A stretch of 64,000 bases of DNA from Anagrus nilaparvatae (taxonomy: Eukaryota > Arthropoda > Insecta > Hymenoptera > Mymaridae). Position numbers and translations under genes: made by a program. The stretch lies in contig JAKSXM010000142.1 of the NCBI GenBank assembly GCA_022575985.1, positions 1,798,001 to 1,862,000 of the forward strand, written 5' to 3'. This document shows positions 24,711 to 36,004 of this stretch, piece after piece. The notes beneath the pieces were generated by a model that did not search any database, was not told the DNA's origin, and worked only from the letters and a program-made list of their open reading frames with translations. Each line of letters begins with the position of its first letter. Positions within the stretch are counted from its first letter, which is position 1.

Positions 24711-25602
24711 AATTAATGTTTGATTACATCAAAAGTTTTATAATTGTCAATGCTTGAAAATAAACTGTTAATTTAAGAAATTTTATATTAAATAGATTAG
24801 GTTTTTGTTATTATTTTTCACTTAATATTAACAATATAAGATTTTTAACGAAGAAAAGTCGAAAAGGTAAGATTTATTGTATTTTTATGTGAAGTATTTT
24901 TTTAAAAATATGCGAAAATTTGATGGGGCTCCAGCCCTCTGTATAATTATGTTTTAATAAAAAATAAATTATAAAATTATAAAATAATCAAGCTTTTATC
25001 TCCACTCATTACAATTCTACACGTTAAAACCTAGTAGGATTTCTAAAAAAAATTGCCGATAAAAAACACCGATAAAAAATAAAAAATAATATACAGTTTG
25101 TGAATCGGTTATATTTTTAAATGGATCTAAAAGAATGTAGCCTGGTAATGTGTAGAGAAAAAGGTCATATTATGTTATGAGATCTGAAAAAAGCAACGAT
25201 GGATTGATTTCCTATAAAAATTATCTTACTAATATAACTGTTGTCATCTATCATCTTTATACAATTTTCTTTTTTTAATTTTATTTTTAAGATAGATCAC
25301 GCGAATTATAAGACTTAAAAGTTAATTTTAAAAATAGGGGAAAATTGGTCGAAATTTTGTTTATTATTCATGCCATAACAATCGCAGTTTCTCAAATTAT
25401 TATTTTTTCAAAGAAGCTTTGTTTATGTACTACACATTGCGAATTTCATATTGCATCAATTCTATTTTTAGAACCTTACTTGCGTCTCCTTCCATTCATT
25501 TTAGTGGGATTTTCTGTTGTTTTCCCCTTACTTTTTTTCTTCTTTATCATGCAAAAAATTGTTAAGTGTATTCCTTTTAACTTAATGCATCTTACGAAGA
25601 AT
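24711..25602. other. L4 3' flank and L5 upstream DNA
   Basis: A 105-codon open frame at 25345-25662 runs into the conserved L5 promoter block and is not considered a gene. The rest is AT-rich and unremarkable. Confidence 0.4.
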
Positions 25603-25665
25603 AGTAGGGATTTCTGTTTTACCCGGCTTTTTACTGATTGGTTAGAAATAAGGGGCTTGTGAAAA
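25603..25665 (+). promoter_or_regulatory. Conserved upstream block of L5
   Basis: AGTAGGGATTTCTGTTTT, then CCCGGCTT, TTACTGATTGGTTA (an inverted CCAAT box) and GCTTGTGAAAAA match the block at 39844 upstream of L9 almost base for base. AGTAGGGATT also occurs at 42202 upstream of L10. It lies about 245 bases before the leader donor in both L5 and L9. A promoter element is the simplest reading. Confidence 0.5.
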
Positions 25666-25799
25666 AAACAGATAAATAGAAACGTTAAAGAATTTCAAGG
25701 CACATTTTACTAGTTAGTGCACAAGTGATACAAACAATTAACAATTTCTTTATTTTTTCAATTGTTTTTAATTTTGTAAAGTACTTTTATTAATTTTCT

Positions 25800-25849
25800 T
25801 GTTTTGCATTTATAAGAGAAATTCAACAAGTGTCAAGTGAGAATTTAAG
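25800..25849 (+). other. Probable non-coding first exon of L5 (3' end)
   Basis: It ends AAGTGAGAATTTAAG|GTAAGA. Upstream TTTGCATTTATAA parallels TTTGCATTCATAA of L9. The partner acceptor is CAG|ATAAATTAGC at 26087, a 0.24-kb 5' UTR intron. Confidence 0.5.
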
Positions 25850-26102
25850 GTAAGAATTTCTTAGTTTTTATCCAATAAAAATTTGTACTAAAAATTTTAT
25901 TTTTATTCAATTTCAAAAAAATAAAAAAAATTTAAATTTACAAAAACAACAAAAAAACAGTTGAATTATTTTTTTTATTTTACTAAGCCAACATTACAAT
26001 ACAATAAATAATTAAAAAATACAAAACTTAGAATTTAAATTGAGATTTTTTTTATAGTATTTAAAATGATTTTTTTTAACTTCCAGATAAATTAGCGCCA
26101 AT

Positions 26103-27025
26103 ATGAGGTACACATTATTTAGAAATCTTTCAGAAGACGAGTCTGAAGTTATAACACCTAGTTCAACATGCGCTTACAAGAGGCCAAAAAAGCAAGGTAA
26201 AAAAATAAAATTATTTGACTACAAAAGTAACTCCTTTTTTAGAATTTTAAGAATTTACGATTTTTTCATAAATTTACTAAAATTACGATTTATAGTGAAA
26301 AAAATTTTTTTGAAAAAAGATTTTTATTGAAAATTATTTTCATAATCGTCTCAAATTGTAATTTCTGTCTTTTATTATTTTGATTGCGTTTATAAAAACA
26401 ATTGATAAAAATTTCTTGAGAAATACCTAAAGTTTTATTTATAAAATATTCCATTTTTAGTTTCAGGGGCTAGTACTACTGCAGTTACAGGCTCAAATCC
26501 AGAGCCTCAGACTTTTGTATGTTATAAATGCCACCAAAATATTGTAACTACAACAAAGGTCCAACCAACCAACAAAACTCACATAATTGCAACTATATTA
26601 TTTTTATTAGGGTAAGTAATAAAAAATAATTATGTTTTATTCAATAGCTATTTTTGCTATATTGGTTTTGACTTTGCATGCAGTTGCATACGAGCGAGCG
26701 TAGCAAGGGGGGGCAGACAACGTGTAAAAGTCGAACCCAATATTATCTTTTGTGTTATTTAAAACATAGTTTTACATATAAAGGGCAAAAAAGCCATCTT
26801 CCAAGGGTAGAAAATAGGCCTTTTTTGTCCTAGATATGCAAAAATTTTAATTTAACAAAAATTTAAATTTTTACCCATGACTCAATTTAACGTAAAAATT
26901 TATTTATATTTTACAGAGGCTGCTTGTGTATACCATATGTTTATTTATCAAATTCGTTTAAGGGCACCAAGCATTATTGCTCTCAATGTGACGAATACTT
27001 GGGAGAAAGTGACCACAAGGCGTAA
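26103..27025 (+). CDS. L5: divergent LITAF-domain protein, 115 aa
   Basis: Exons are 26103-26196, 26467-26611 and 26917-27025; the sum is 348 nt. The exon-2 acceptor could also be the TTAG six bases upstream, in frame; TTTCAG was chosen because it keeps the G|G junction of the family. The tail is basic and polar (KRPKKQ) rather than proline-rich. The domain has CYKC, NKTHIIATILFLLGGCLCIP, a turn with Tyr and Leu where others have Cys (PYVYLS), and HYCSQC, then EYLGESDHKA. All four zinc cysteines are present. It is the intact sister of L9. Intron 2 holds a repeat related to 31.2-31.6 kb. Confidence 0.88.
26640..26870. repeat. Repeat in L5 intron 2, family of the 31.2-kb foldback
   Basis: Shared phrases are ATATTGGTTTTGACTTTG, CATGCAGTTGCATACGAGCG, TTTAAAACATAGT, AAAAAAGCC and CCTAGATATG. 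At 31.2-31.6 kb the same phrases appear with slight changes. Confidence 0.6.
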
Positions 27026-29435
27026 AGTGTTGATCCACAAAGATGAATAAAAAATCATTAAAATCTTTAGAATAAAAAAGCAATACTTTTCAAAAAGTAT
27101 GTTAGAGGCTACTCCGAATTCAGCAACTGTGTTCCTATGATTAATTCCAAAAACGGACATGAAAAGCAATTTCATATAATTAAATTGCACTTATTATAAA
27201 AAGTATGTTATTCACACAAAAAAATTACTTTGATTTAATTAAACTAAGAATTTCAACAGTTCTTAGTTAAATACATAGTTTTTTATAAAAACTATTATTT
27301 AAACTGCTAAAAAATGAAAAAATAAATTTATTTATTTATTAATATTAAGAAATATAACTTTTAATAGTAAATAATAGCTTAAATAATAGCTTACAATGAC
27401 AATTAATTCAAAATTTTCTGGCAAAATTTTGAAGAATATACACTTAATATATTTATTATTTATTTATTTTATGTCTGTGATCTTAACATTATTATATTAC
27501 TATGTGATTAATGACTATTGAAAAAACACCAATCGATTTAGAACAAAGTATTTTAAACTTTATTTTTTACTATAAATAATACTTTTTTGTAAAACTTGTT
27601 CATAAGTAAAATATTTTTTGATTCTAAAATTAAATGAGCTGATAAAATTTTGTGCACGAAGAATTTGTTAAAAAACTGCAAAAAATTATTTGGTGCTGGG
27701 CAAATGTACCGAATTTTCAGACGGAAAAAAGCATTAAAATAAATGTCAAATTTTACTGAAAATCCGAAAATTCAGTGTAATTGTCCAGTAGTCATTAATT
27801 TAAAAAGTTTTTTTTATTTTTAAATAGATTTTTTATGTATAAATATTTAATACCTAAATTAAGTATGTAAAATTAGATTATTTACTGTATTACTATGAAT
27901 TTTTGTGCATATATTTCTATGTTACAATAATGCACAAAATTATTTTGTTTGAATATTTTGTAAACACATTTGATACAAATATTAGAAAAAATAAATCATA
28001 TTTTTAAAATAATTGTGTTTGTTGACCTGTATGGGCAATAGGTACATTATAATAACTGATTTTTGGTTTCGTTGTAAGATTTTGTTGGCATACTATTAGT
28101 CCTGTCGCCTGCAATGCTATTAAATGCCCTAAAATCCTAAAATACCATAAAAGCTCCATGGAAAAGTAAGCACATCTTCAATAAAAATATCAATTAAGTT
28201 ATTATAAATTATTTAAGTATTTAATATATTAAATTATAATTGAGAAGCACATAATTATAGTTTTTTGTAATAAATTTCAAATAATATAAATTTTAGCGTG
28301 CCTTTAAATCTCTTAAAATAAGGCAGAATAAATTATTTTTTATAAAAAAAAAGTATTAATTTGGTTTTGCATTTTTTTTTTAAACTTTTGTTCTTAAAGT
28401 TTTTAGTACTCCTTAATCTTAACCGTTTCAGCAAAACTTTAAACGCCAAATCTTCAAATTGGACCAAAAATTTTCTTTAAATATACAAAAAATTTTATTC
28501 CAAATTCATAGCCTTGAAAAAATTTGGTTTTAGATACATTTTTACCAAAGTAGAAGAATTTTTCACTATTTGAGAGGAGGTCCAATTAAAATTTTATATT
28601 TGTATGTTTGAAATCACCATTTGTAAATCTATTTCAGCTGGAAAATGTAATTTGTTAAAGACAAAAAAAATATTTAAAAGTATGTTTAAACAAGATTTAT
28701 TTTTAATTGCTGGGAAAAAAGAATAGGTGTAAAACCTTTTGCCTAACCTCTCCATGATGATGCATGCACTTTTTTTTCTAAGTTTATTGCAATGCTACTC
28801 ATATTTGTTAGGTAAGCATTACGATACGCTGATTTCAAATTTTTAGGTCCCGAGCCCGAGAAAACAACCCTAATAACAAAAAACTGTATTTTATCGTTAA
28901 TCTTGAAGGTTACATTGACATATTTCAAAAGAAACATTAAAATGATATGAAATATATTTTTCTTGTCAGAAGCCAGAAAATACGTATTTTCAGGCCGCGG
29001 CGCGATTTGAAAATAGTAGTCTTCTTGTCACTGACAAAGAAAACACCATCACTACTTTTTAATTGCGTAATATGGCAACTGAAAATAACTTGTACCCAGC
29101 CCAGTAAATTCCACTAATATGACTGCTGAAAATTATTTTAGTACCAAACCTACTTAAGTTGAGTAGTAAGACCACGAAATATAATATTAGACCCACAAAA
29201 AATGTAAAATAAAACAAACAAATTTAATAAAATATTAATAATAAAATAAAAAATAAATAGAGAAACATTTATGCCTTAATCTTGGATGTTATTCGCTTGA
29301 TTACATGACTATTAGATATTATTTTTTTATCATAAAGTTAGACACACGATGAACATTGGAAAATTAAAAAAAAAATAATATTAAAAGTAATAAAATACTT
29401 CAAAAAAAAAATTTTAACAAAAAAAATTTTTAAAA
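27026..29435. other. L5 3' flank and long intergenic region
   Basis: No gene recognised. Short open frames lack splice partners or domains. A GC-richer patch near 28990 (GGCCGCGGCGCG) stands out but is unassigned. Confidence 0.4.
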
Positions 29436-29439
29436 AGAC

Positions 29440-30020
29440 CGAAAAAATGAACAAAAACGATATACCCGCTTAAAAATCTCTTTAATGTTGACCACTGGGG
29501 TAGAAAAATAACACTGAGCAAATTTAAGCACTGTAGTTAACTGCGTAAAGTACACGACACATGCCCACTTAATAATTTCACAGTTTATAAAAAAGTTATT
29601 TTTATTTAAATTTAAATTAACAAATAATTTATTTTTTTTAAAATATACTAGTAAAATTAAAACAAAAAAATATTAAAATAAAAAATAAGTTAAAACAATA
29701 ATCCCGTTTTAGAGCACTTCATTGTTTACCTCTTAAATAGAGAAATTAGACTGAGCAAATTTAAGCACTATGTAGTACACGCCACGCCCACTTAAAAATT
29801 TTAATAATTTCGCAGTTTTAGAAAAAGTTATTTTTATTTAAATTTAAAGTAACAAATAATTTATTTATAAATAAATACACTAGGAAAATTAAAACAAAAA
29901 AATTTTAAAATAAGTCAAAACAATATTCCCGTTTTAGAGCACTTTAATGTTTACTTCTCAAATAGAGAAATAAGACTGTGCAAATTTAAGCGCTGTAATT
30001 AAACTATAAAGTATTCACTA
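29440..30020. repeat. Tandem repeat, about 230-bp unit, two to three copies
   Basis: 'GCAAATTTAAGC(A/G)CT' occurs at about 29518, 29755 and 29979. Units share 'CCCGTTTTAGAGCACTT', 'ATGTTTAC(C/T)TCT' and 'AAAAAGTTATTTTTATTTAAA'. Copies are moderately diverged. Confidence 0.7.
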
Positions 30021-31221
30021 CCCCCACTTTTAAGATTTGTGTTTATTATTGTTTATTTATTATTAATGTTTATTATTAAAATTTCGCATAAATTAAAATT
30101 TATTATTAATATTTCGCACGCGATAGGTTTTTGAAAAAGTTTATTTTATTCGATTTAAAATTTTTTACTTTCTAAAAAAGTCTCCCTACAAGATCTGGAA
30201 ATTCAGGCTTTTCAGACTCAAAAATTAGTATTTTTTGGAACAAACAAATATTTCCAATTTCTTTTTTTATTTTTAGTACCATTTACAGAAGATTGACCTT
30301 TTTACTAAAAAGTTATTATTATTAAATAAATTGTTGATCAGACCTAAAAATATGAAATCAGCGAATCAAAATACTTACCTATCTCAAATGAGTAGCCTTG
30401 CACAAAATTTAGAAAATAGTGTATGCATCTAGCGTATAAGGCTTCTGGATTATTCCTAAAAAACAGTGAATTTCTTAGATTTATTCATATACTAAAAGTT
30501 AAATTACATTAATAAAAGTAACAATGAATTAAAGTGAAAAATTTTTTGGACTTCTAAGGATTAATGACCTTATTAAAAAAATAATTAATGTTTTGTGAAT
30601 AATTGTTTTGGTTTTTTTTGTGGAAAGATAGAGATTATTTTTTGTTTCAAAAAGTTTATTTTAGTAATGCAATAAAAGAAAATTTATTTAAATGATTTTC
30701 TAATTTTCTACACATTTTTATTAATAGCTAGTTTTGACTGAACTAGTTTATCAGTATCGAATTGTGTGTATAATTTGATTTAATTGATAAGGGATTTGAA
30801 TTAATTTCTACAGCGAAAGCAGTTCCATTTAATTGATCATTGGTTGTTTTATGAGTTATTTTATGTTTTTCACTGCTCTAGCAAAATATATTGATGGTTA
30901 GATTTGGCTGATTCTGATTTACAGTGTACACAAGAAGTTAATACTCAAACTTTTAAATAAGCCAACGAAGTTCAATATATTAAGCAATATTTTTGATTTT
31001 ATTCTTGTAGCATCTTCTTAATTACTTTTTCACTTTTTTGCCAAGCAGTTCCTAAATTATACAAAATTTCATAAAAATCAGGTCTGATACCCGAAATGTC
31101 GGTATTTATTGTTAGTTTTTTGCTGGTTAGATTTCGTATAAAACACCGAAATTTCCCGAAAAAGGTTGCAGTTTTGAATCAAAAACTTCCTTGGATACCC
31201 CAAATTCAATTCGACTTGAAG
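30021..31221. other. Intergenic DNA, nothing recognised
   Basis: AT-rich, no gene or clear repeat. Confidence 0.4.
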
Positions 31222-31600
31222 CAAATAGCTATTTTTAAACAAGGGACAAAATATTGGTTTTGACTTTGACATGCAATTGTATGCAAGAACGAGCATAGCG
31301 AGCAAGTGCAGACAGCATGCAAAAATCAAACCCTATATTTTTTCCCGTGATTTAAAACATAGTATTAAATAAAGCAAAAAAGCCGTCTTACTAAGGTAGA
31401 AAAGAGTTTTTTCATTACACGTACGCGTTAGAAAGAATCGTTTTTCTCACGGCAAGCGTTCTTTCTTACGCTTTTAATGAAAAACTGTGTGTTAGATCAC
31501 GGGATAAAAAGTAGATTTTCGCTACGCTCACTCTTGCATACAACTGCATGGAAAGCATAAATCTACTTTTCATCCCTTGTTTAACAAATAGCTATTTTGC
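31222..31600. mobile_element. Foldback-like element (about 380 bp)
   Basis: The left end AAATAGCTATTTTTAAACAA with GGGA pairs with TCCC plus TTGTTTAACAAATAGCTATT at the right. The interior has GAGCATAGCGAGC and GCTACGCTCACTC as further inverted pieces, and a hairpin around 31420-31480 (TAGAAAGAATCG against AAGCGTTCTTTC). A related copy lies in L5 intron 2. Confidence 0.6.
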
Positions 31601-31845
31601 CCTAGATATGTAAAAAGCTTCAGGTAACCGCACACCCCTAATATAAACCAAAACAATTATTCAAATAATAAGTACAAAAAATTACAGGGAATTTCATATC
31701 AAAAAGTTTAATATCATATTTAATTTTTTTATTCCTACACGGTTACACTGCTTTGCTTGACATGTTAAGAATCTTGCTTGAATTGCTTAAAATTTTAAGT
31801 AGTGTATATAATTTATAAGATACGCCACTGATTAAATTTTAAGCA

Positions 31846-32271
31846 CACTGTAAAAAGTAACTTTCTTATATTAACAAAAAAATTAGAACATTTTCTAAAA
31901 ATTAGTAAATTTTCAAAAAAATTTGTAAATATTCGAAAAAAATCGTATATTTACTAAATTTAGTATATTAACAAATTATTCGAGTATTCTCTATTTTTTT
32001 TTTGTGAATTCCCAAGAAAAATTGATAATTTACAATTTTTTTTCGAAAATTTACAAAAAATATTTGTAAATTTCCGAAAAATAGTTGTGAATTTACAACT
32101 TTTTTCGTAAAATCACAAAAAAAATCGAGAATACTCGAATTTTTTGTTAATATACTAAATTTAGTAAATTTACGATTTTTTTCGAATATTTACAAAATTT
32201 TTTGAAAATTCTCTAATTTTTCGAAAAATTCTATTTTTTTTGTAAATCTAAGAAAGTTACTTTTTACAGTG
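31846..32271. mobile_element. Foldback MITE, CACTGTAAAA family, copy 3 (426 bp)
   Basis: It starts CACTGTAAAAAGTAACTTTC and ends GAAAGTTACTTTTTACAGTG, its inverse. CA flanks both sides. The interior closely resembles the copy at 8707, so the two are likely recent relatives. Confidence 0.8.
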
Positions 32272-32897
32272 CAAGTTCTCGATCTTACTTAAATATGAAT
32301 ACTTAAGAAAAATACAGAATGTATAAGCCAATACTAGCACTTAATAAATTCATGGCACGAGGTGTCATTTTTTTGCCACACCTTCGAATTCAAAATTAGC
32401 GACCTAAAAAACCTTAATTCAATCACTTTTATCAGTTTAGGGTATATGAATCTTATTCAATACGTAAAAAACGCATAATTTTTTTACTCAATTTAAAAAA
32501 CCTTATTTACACAAAAAAAACAGGTTAATTTTTTTTTAATTATTATAAAAATCCAACTTCACTTTTATTAATATATTTTTATGTTTAATTAAAATTTTGA
32601 GTGCTAAAAGTCCGAGTATAAATGATATAAGGACTAATTTTTAAGTTTTGATCTAAAAAATTTTATTTAGTGACATGAAAAACATAAATTTTCTCAAAAC
32701 AAAAATTTTACGAAATTGGTATGTAATTTTTCGATAAAAGGGTTATGTTTTACAGATATACAGAAAATTTGGTTAAAAAATTAAAATGTTAATTTTCTTG
32801 AAAAAGTTTTAAAATTTTAAGTAATTAATGATTAAGAAATATTAACTCCTGTAAGAAAAAATATTAATTTGGAAATAAAATTATAAAACGAAGAGTT
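32272..32897. other. L6 upstream DNA
   Basis: AT-rich. No leader exon with the array's GCTGA..TTTAAAG signature was found for L6, so its transcript start is unknown. Confidence 0.4.
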
Positions 32898-33209
32898 ATG
32901 GCAATGTCGTACTTGCCATTTGGCCCAAATCCTCAACAAGCTTTTTGTCCGGTTTGCAACAGAACTGTAACCACAAGAACTCAAATGGAGCCAACATTTA
33001 AAACTCATTTAGTGGCAATAATAGTATGTATACTGTAAGTAAATAATTTTAAAAACTAATTCAAATATGAAAATATTCCAAAAAAACTTTTTTTCATATT
33101 TTATAGCTGCTGTCCGCTTACGCCATGTGTTTATTGTATTGATAGCTGCTTGGGAGTAAAACATTATTGCACAACTTGTAACTCATATTTAGGAGCATAT
33201 GATAATTGA
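32898..33209 (+). CDS. L6: minimal LITAF-domain protein, 79 aa, two exons
   Basis: Exons are 32898-33034 and 33107-33209; the sum is 240 nt. The product is almost only the domain: MAMSYLPFGPNPQQ, then CPVC, FKTHLVAIIVCIL, CCCPLTPCVYC and HYCTTC, SYLGAYDN. An in-frame stop lies shortly upstream of the ATG, which supports this start and argues against a missing coding portion in the same exon. The proline-rich tail exon of L1 to L4 is absent, so any PPxY- or PTAP-type partner contact would be lost. The zinc ligands are all present. Confidence 0.88.
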
Positions 33210-33985
33210 AAGTAGTTTTATTTACAAACAAAATAAAATAAATATAAAAATGAACAATTTTTTACTATTCAGCATTTTAAGTGGCCTAAATTATAGTCAA
33301 ATTGTAAATATTTCAATGAAATAAATTTTTTGGTTTAAACTTCAATACATTAATATTTTTAAATAAATTTACATACACATAATTTTCAGGATTTTTTATA
33401 TTTAACAAAATTCATTTTAAAGTTAAACAAACATTTTTTTAGAACTCTAATTATTATTAGTAATAAATTGAAATTATTCTACACCAAAAAAAAAAAAATT
33501 AAAATCCGAGCACTGCAGCATGGTTATTGGATTTAAACAAAAACAATTTTAACAAAAAATATTTTTTTTATAATAGTCTTATTTTTTTGCAACCTGTAGT
33601 TTTTTGAATTGTAATTTTTGCATGGTAATTTTTTTATTTTTACAAATATTAACTTCTGACATGTTATCAAATATGAACTGATTTTTAGGAATTTCAATTT
33701 ACCTGCATTACAATCATTCTATTTTTTATTATTCTGCATTAAAAAGTTTGTATACTTAATATTCGTGAATCGAAAAACTGCCCTAGATGGACAACGATAA
33801 TTATGACCAGTGAATGGAGCCCTATATATGTTAATGTATTACATCCGTATTATTGTTTACAAAATTTATATTATCAATCAATTTATAAATTCAAAATCTC
33901 TGATTATATACGAAGTCACGTATAATCTTTTTTGCACGTACAAAAAATATTTATCTATGCATAAGACTTTTCGGGCTGTTCACTT
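33210..33985. other. L6 3' flank and intergenic DNA
   Basis: AT-rich. The first part of a 108-codon open frame (33810-34136) lies here; its second part falls in the duplicated upstream block of L7 and L8, so the frame is probably fortuitous. Confidence 0.4.
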
Positions 33986-34606
33986 GACAGGGGTTCTCGA
34001 GAAAAACAAATATGCATTTAGATGGAGACTAAGATCTATTCCTCTAGAACCCCATACTCAAAGTACCCCCAAATTGTACGTGATCAGCCCAAAGAGCCTC
34101 ATTTATCAAGTTTTGCTAAAAATTTTTAAATTTTAAGCTTCTAAAAATTATCTATATTCAAAATAACAGTTGTAATAACAAAAATTTTTTTGTTTGAACA
34201 GGTTAAAAATTTTAGATAAAAGTATCTATAATACGCAAATATTTTGACTTGGAATAATTTTTTTATCTTCCTCTCAATATCTTTAATTGGTTAATCAGAA
34301 AATTGTTCTGATATCTTTTTATAAATCAATAAAATAGTAGATAATTTAATGTTACAATTGAGTTTTGTATTTATTTAACAAAGAAATTTTTAAAGTTACA
34401 GTGATAAGATTTGTCGATTTATTTTTAATACTTACTTTTAGTAAATTTGTGCTACTTTAATTAAAGAAAGCGTTAATTTTTTAGAAAATTAAAAAGGCTA
34501 GTTATAATATAATATCTGCATATTGTGATAGTTAGTGCAAAAATTTGATTTTTCACTGTGAACTGTTTACGCAATTTATTTATTTTTACAAAAAAATAAT
34601 TTTTAA

Positions 34607-36004
34607 ATGAAGAACCTAGCAGAAAGTTCAGCATTGACAGCTCCTGAATTAAAAATTAATAATGTAGTTGAAACAGGTAAATAATTTAGGAGTATTTCTC
34701 TTACTTAACTTTTGTTGTATAAATTTTTACGAACATTATTTTATCTTAGAACCAACTGTTACAGTTGTTGAAGAAAAAGGAGGAGGGCTTTCTATCGTAG
34801 AAAGCTCTCCTGTCACTAGGCTGGGGGAGTTAGTTACATCACCTGAAAGACATGAGCCGATAGTTCAATCTACCGTTCCACCAACATCTCCTGAAGTAAA
34901 CAATGTAGCTAAAGCAGGTTAAAGAATTCTTAGCTAAATAATTTTATTTAATTTTTATTGCATAATTTTTTGCAAAGAAATTTTTTAACATGGAACATGT
35001 TCATTGGATGGGATATTTGAAAAAGTTTGGCTCGGCAGGGGGGGGATGAAAAATTGACGTTTGGGGGGGGGGTGAAATGGACTTAGAATATTTTCGATTT
35101 AGGGACTTAGAATAATTTGAAGTGGGAGTCATGGCCTGATTAGGCCCTAATAAGAACAAGAACTTAGAATACTTTATGTTTCTGGACTTAGGATCATTCA
35201 TATTTCGGGATTTATTTTGTAATTTCGAATTTTGGATTTATTACTTTTATGTGTGAACATGTTCCATGATTGTTGGTTGTGTGAACACACAAACCAATTA
35301 TAACTTTTTTATTTTATATTTTTAGAACCAACTGTTATAGTTACACCATTTGAAAGACATGAGCCAATAGTTCAATCTACTGTTTCACCAACTTGTCCTG
35401 AAATAAACAATTTAACTAAAGCAGGTAAGAATCTAAGAGAATTTTTGGCTAAATACTTTTATTTAATTTTTTTTGCATAATTTTTTGCAAAGAAATTTTT
35501 TTATTATATATTTTTAGAACCAACTGTTATAGTTGGTTCACCTGAAAGACGTGAGCCAATAGTTCAATTTACTGTTCCACTAACATCTGAGGTAAATAAT
35601 GTAGTTAAAGCAGGTAAAAGAGTTTTTGGCTAATACTTTTATTTAATTCTTGTTACATAATTTTCTTTTTTTTTTTTAATTTTATATTTTTAGAACCAAC
35701 TGTAATTGTTACACAACCTGAAAGGCGGGAGTCAAAATCCCAATCGATAGTTTGTGCAAATTGTCAAAAACCAATGGTCACAAGGTCTCAACTTAATGTA
35801 ACTTGTTCGAGCAAATTCAAAGCATTTATATCTTGCTTATTGTATGTAAAAAATATTTTATTTAAAATTAAAATTAATTAAAATATAATTAAATTGTTTG
35901 TATTTCATAGATGCTGCTGTTTTTCACCATGCATTGCACCATGTGCCTTAGCTTGTTTCTGTTGCATGAGCGCGGATTCACTAAAAATGGACATAACACT
36001 CTAG
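34607..36004 (+). CDS. L7: LITAF-derived protein with repeated tail exons, 224 aa, zinc site half lost
   Basis: Exons are 34607-34676, 34750-34917, 35326-35424, 35518-35613, 35694-35841 and 35911-36004; phases agree and the sum is 675 nt. Three tail exons (168, 99 and 96 nt, all phase 1-1) encode copies of the 33-residue unit EPTVIV..PERHEPIVQSTV..NNVAKAG. The 168-nt exon is a 99-nt unit enlarged by 69 nt; 62 of those match a retroposon downstream. Its donor is GTTAAA where the paralogue has GTAAGA. The domain keeps CANC and a Cys-rich hydrophobic part, but the last exon has lost the PKSC codons and everything matching the second CxxC, ending MSADSLKMDITL. It may be an expressed variant or a decaying gene. 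Confidence 0.65.
34767..34828 (+). mobile_element. Retroposon fragment within L7 exon 2
   Basis: These 62 nt match the reverse complement of 37116-37177 with one mismatch, inside the 3' part of a non-LTR element. AGTT occurs at both borders (ancestral site ATAGTTACATC), so a 4-bp target duplication is likely. Net gain is 69 nt, exactly 23 codons, and there is no in-frame stop. The frame read in L7 (VEEKGGG..TRLGEL) is not the one I take as the element's own. Confidence 0.85.
34988..35270 (+). repeat. G-rich 'GGAACATGTT' repeat, copy 4, in L7 intron 2
   Basis: It starts ACATGGAACATGTTCATTGG and ends GTGAACATGTTCCATGA, so it has inverted ends. Two G-runs of seven or more and 'GGGACTTAGAATAATTT' lie inside. 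It is absent from the matching L8 intron, so it arrived after the L7-L8 duplication or was lost from L8. Confidence 0.65.

Noticed and set aside
25345..25662. 105-codon open frame upstream of L5
   Set aside because: It starts in ordinary flank, crosses the conserved promoter block and has no splice, domain or homologue in the L9 upstream copy.
29440..30020. Possible CRISPR-like repeat pattern
   Set aside because: Units are long (about 230 bp), diverged and lack short repeats with unique spacers; this is a eukaryotic tandem repeat.
33810..34136. 108-codon open frame before L7
   Set aside because: Its second half lies in the duplicated upstream block, where the L8 copy has no equivalent frame.
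34767..34828. Idea that the L7 insert preserves the retroposon's own protein frame
   Set aside because: The element's likely frame here reads KKKEEGLLS and stops, whereas L7 uses another frame (VEEKGGG).
34668..34922. Open frame starting in L7 intron 1
   Set aside because: It reads through the intron into exon 2; the true exon starts after TTAG at 34750 with phase 1.
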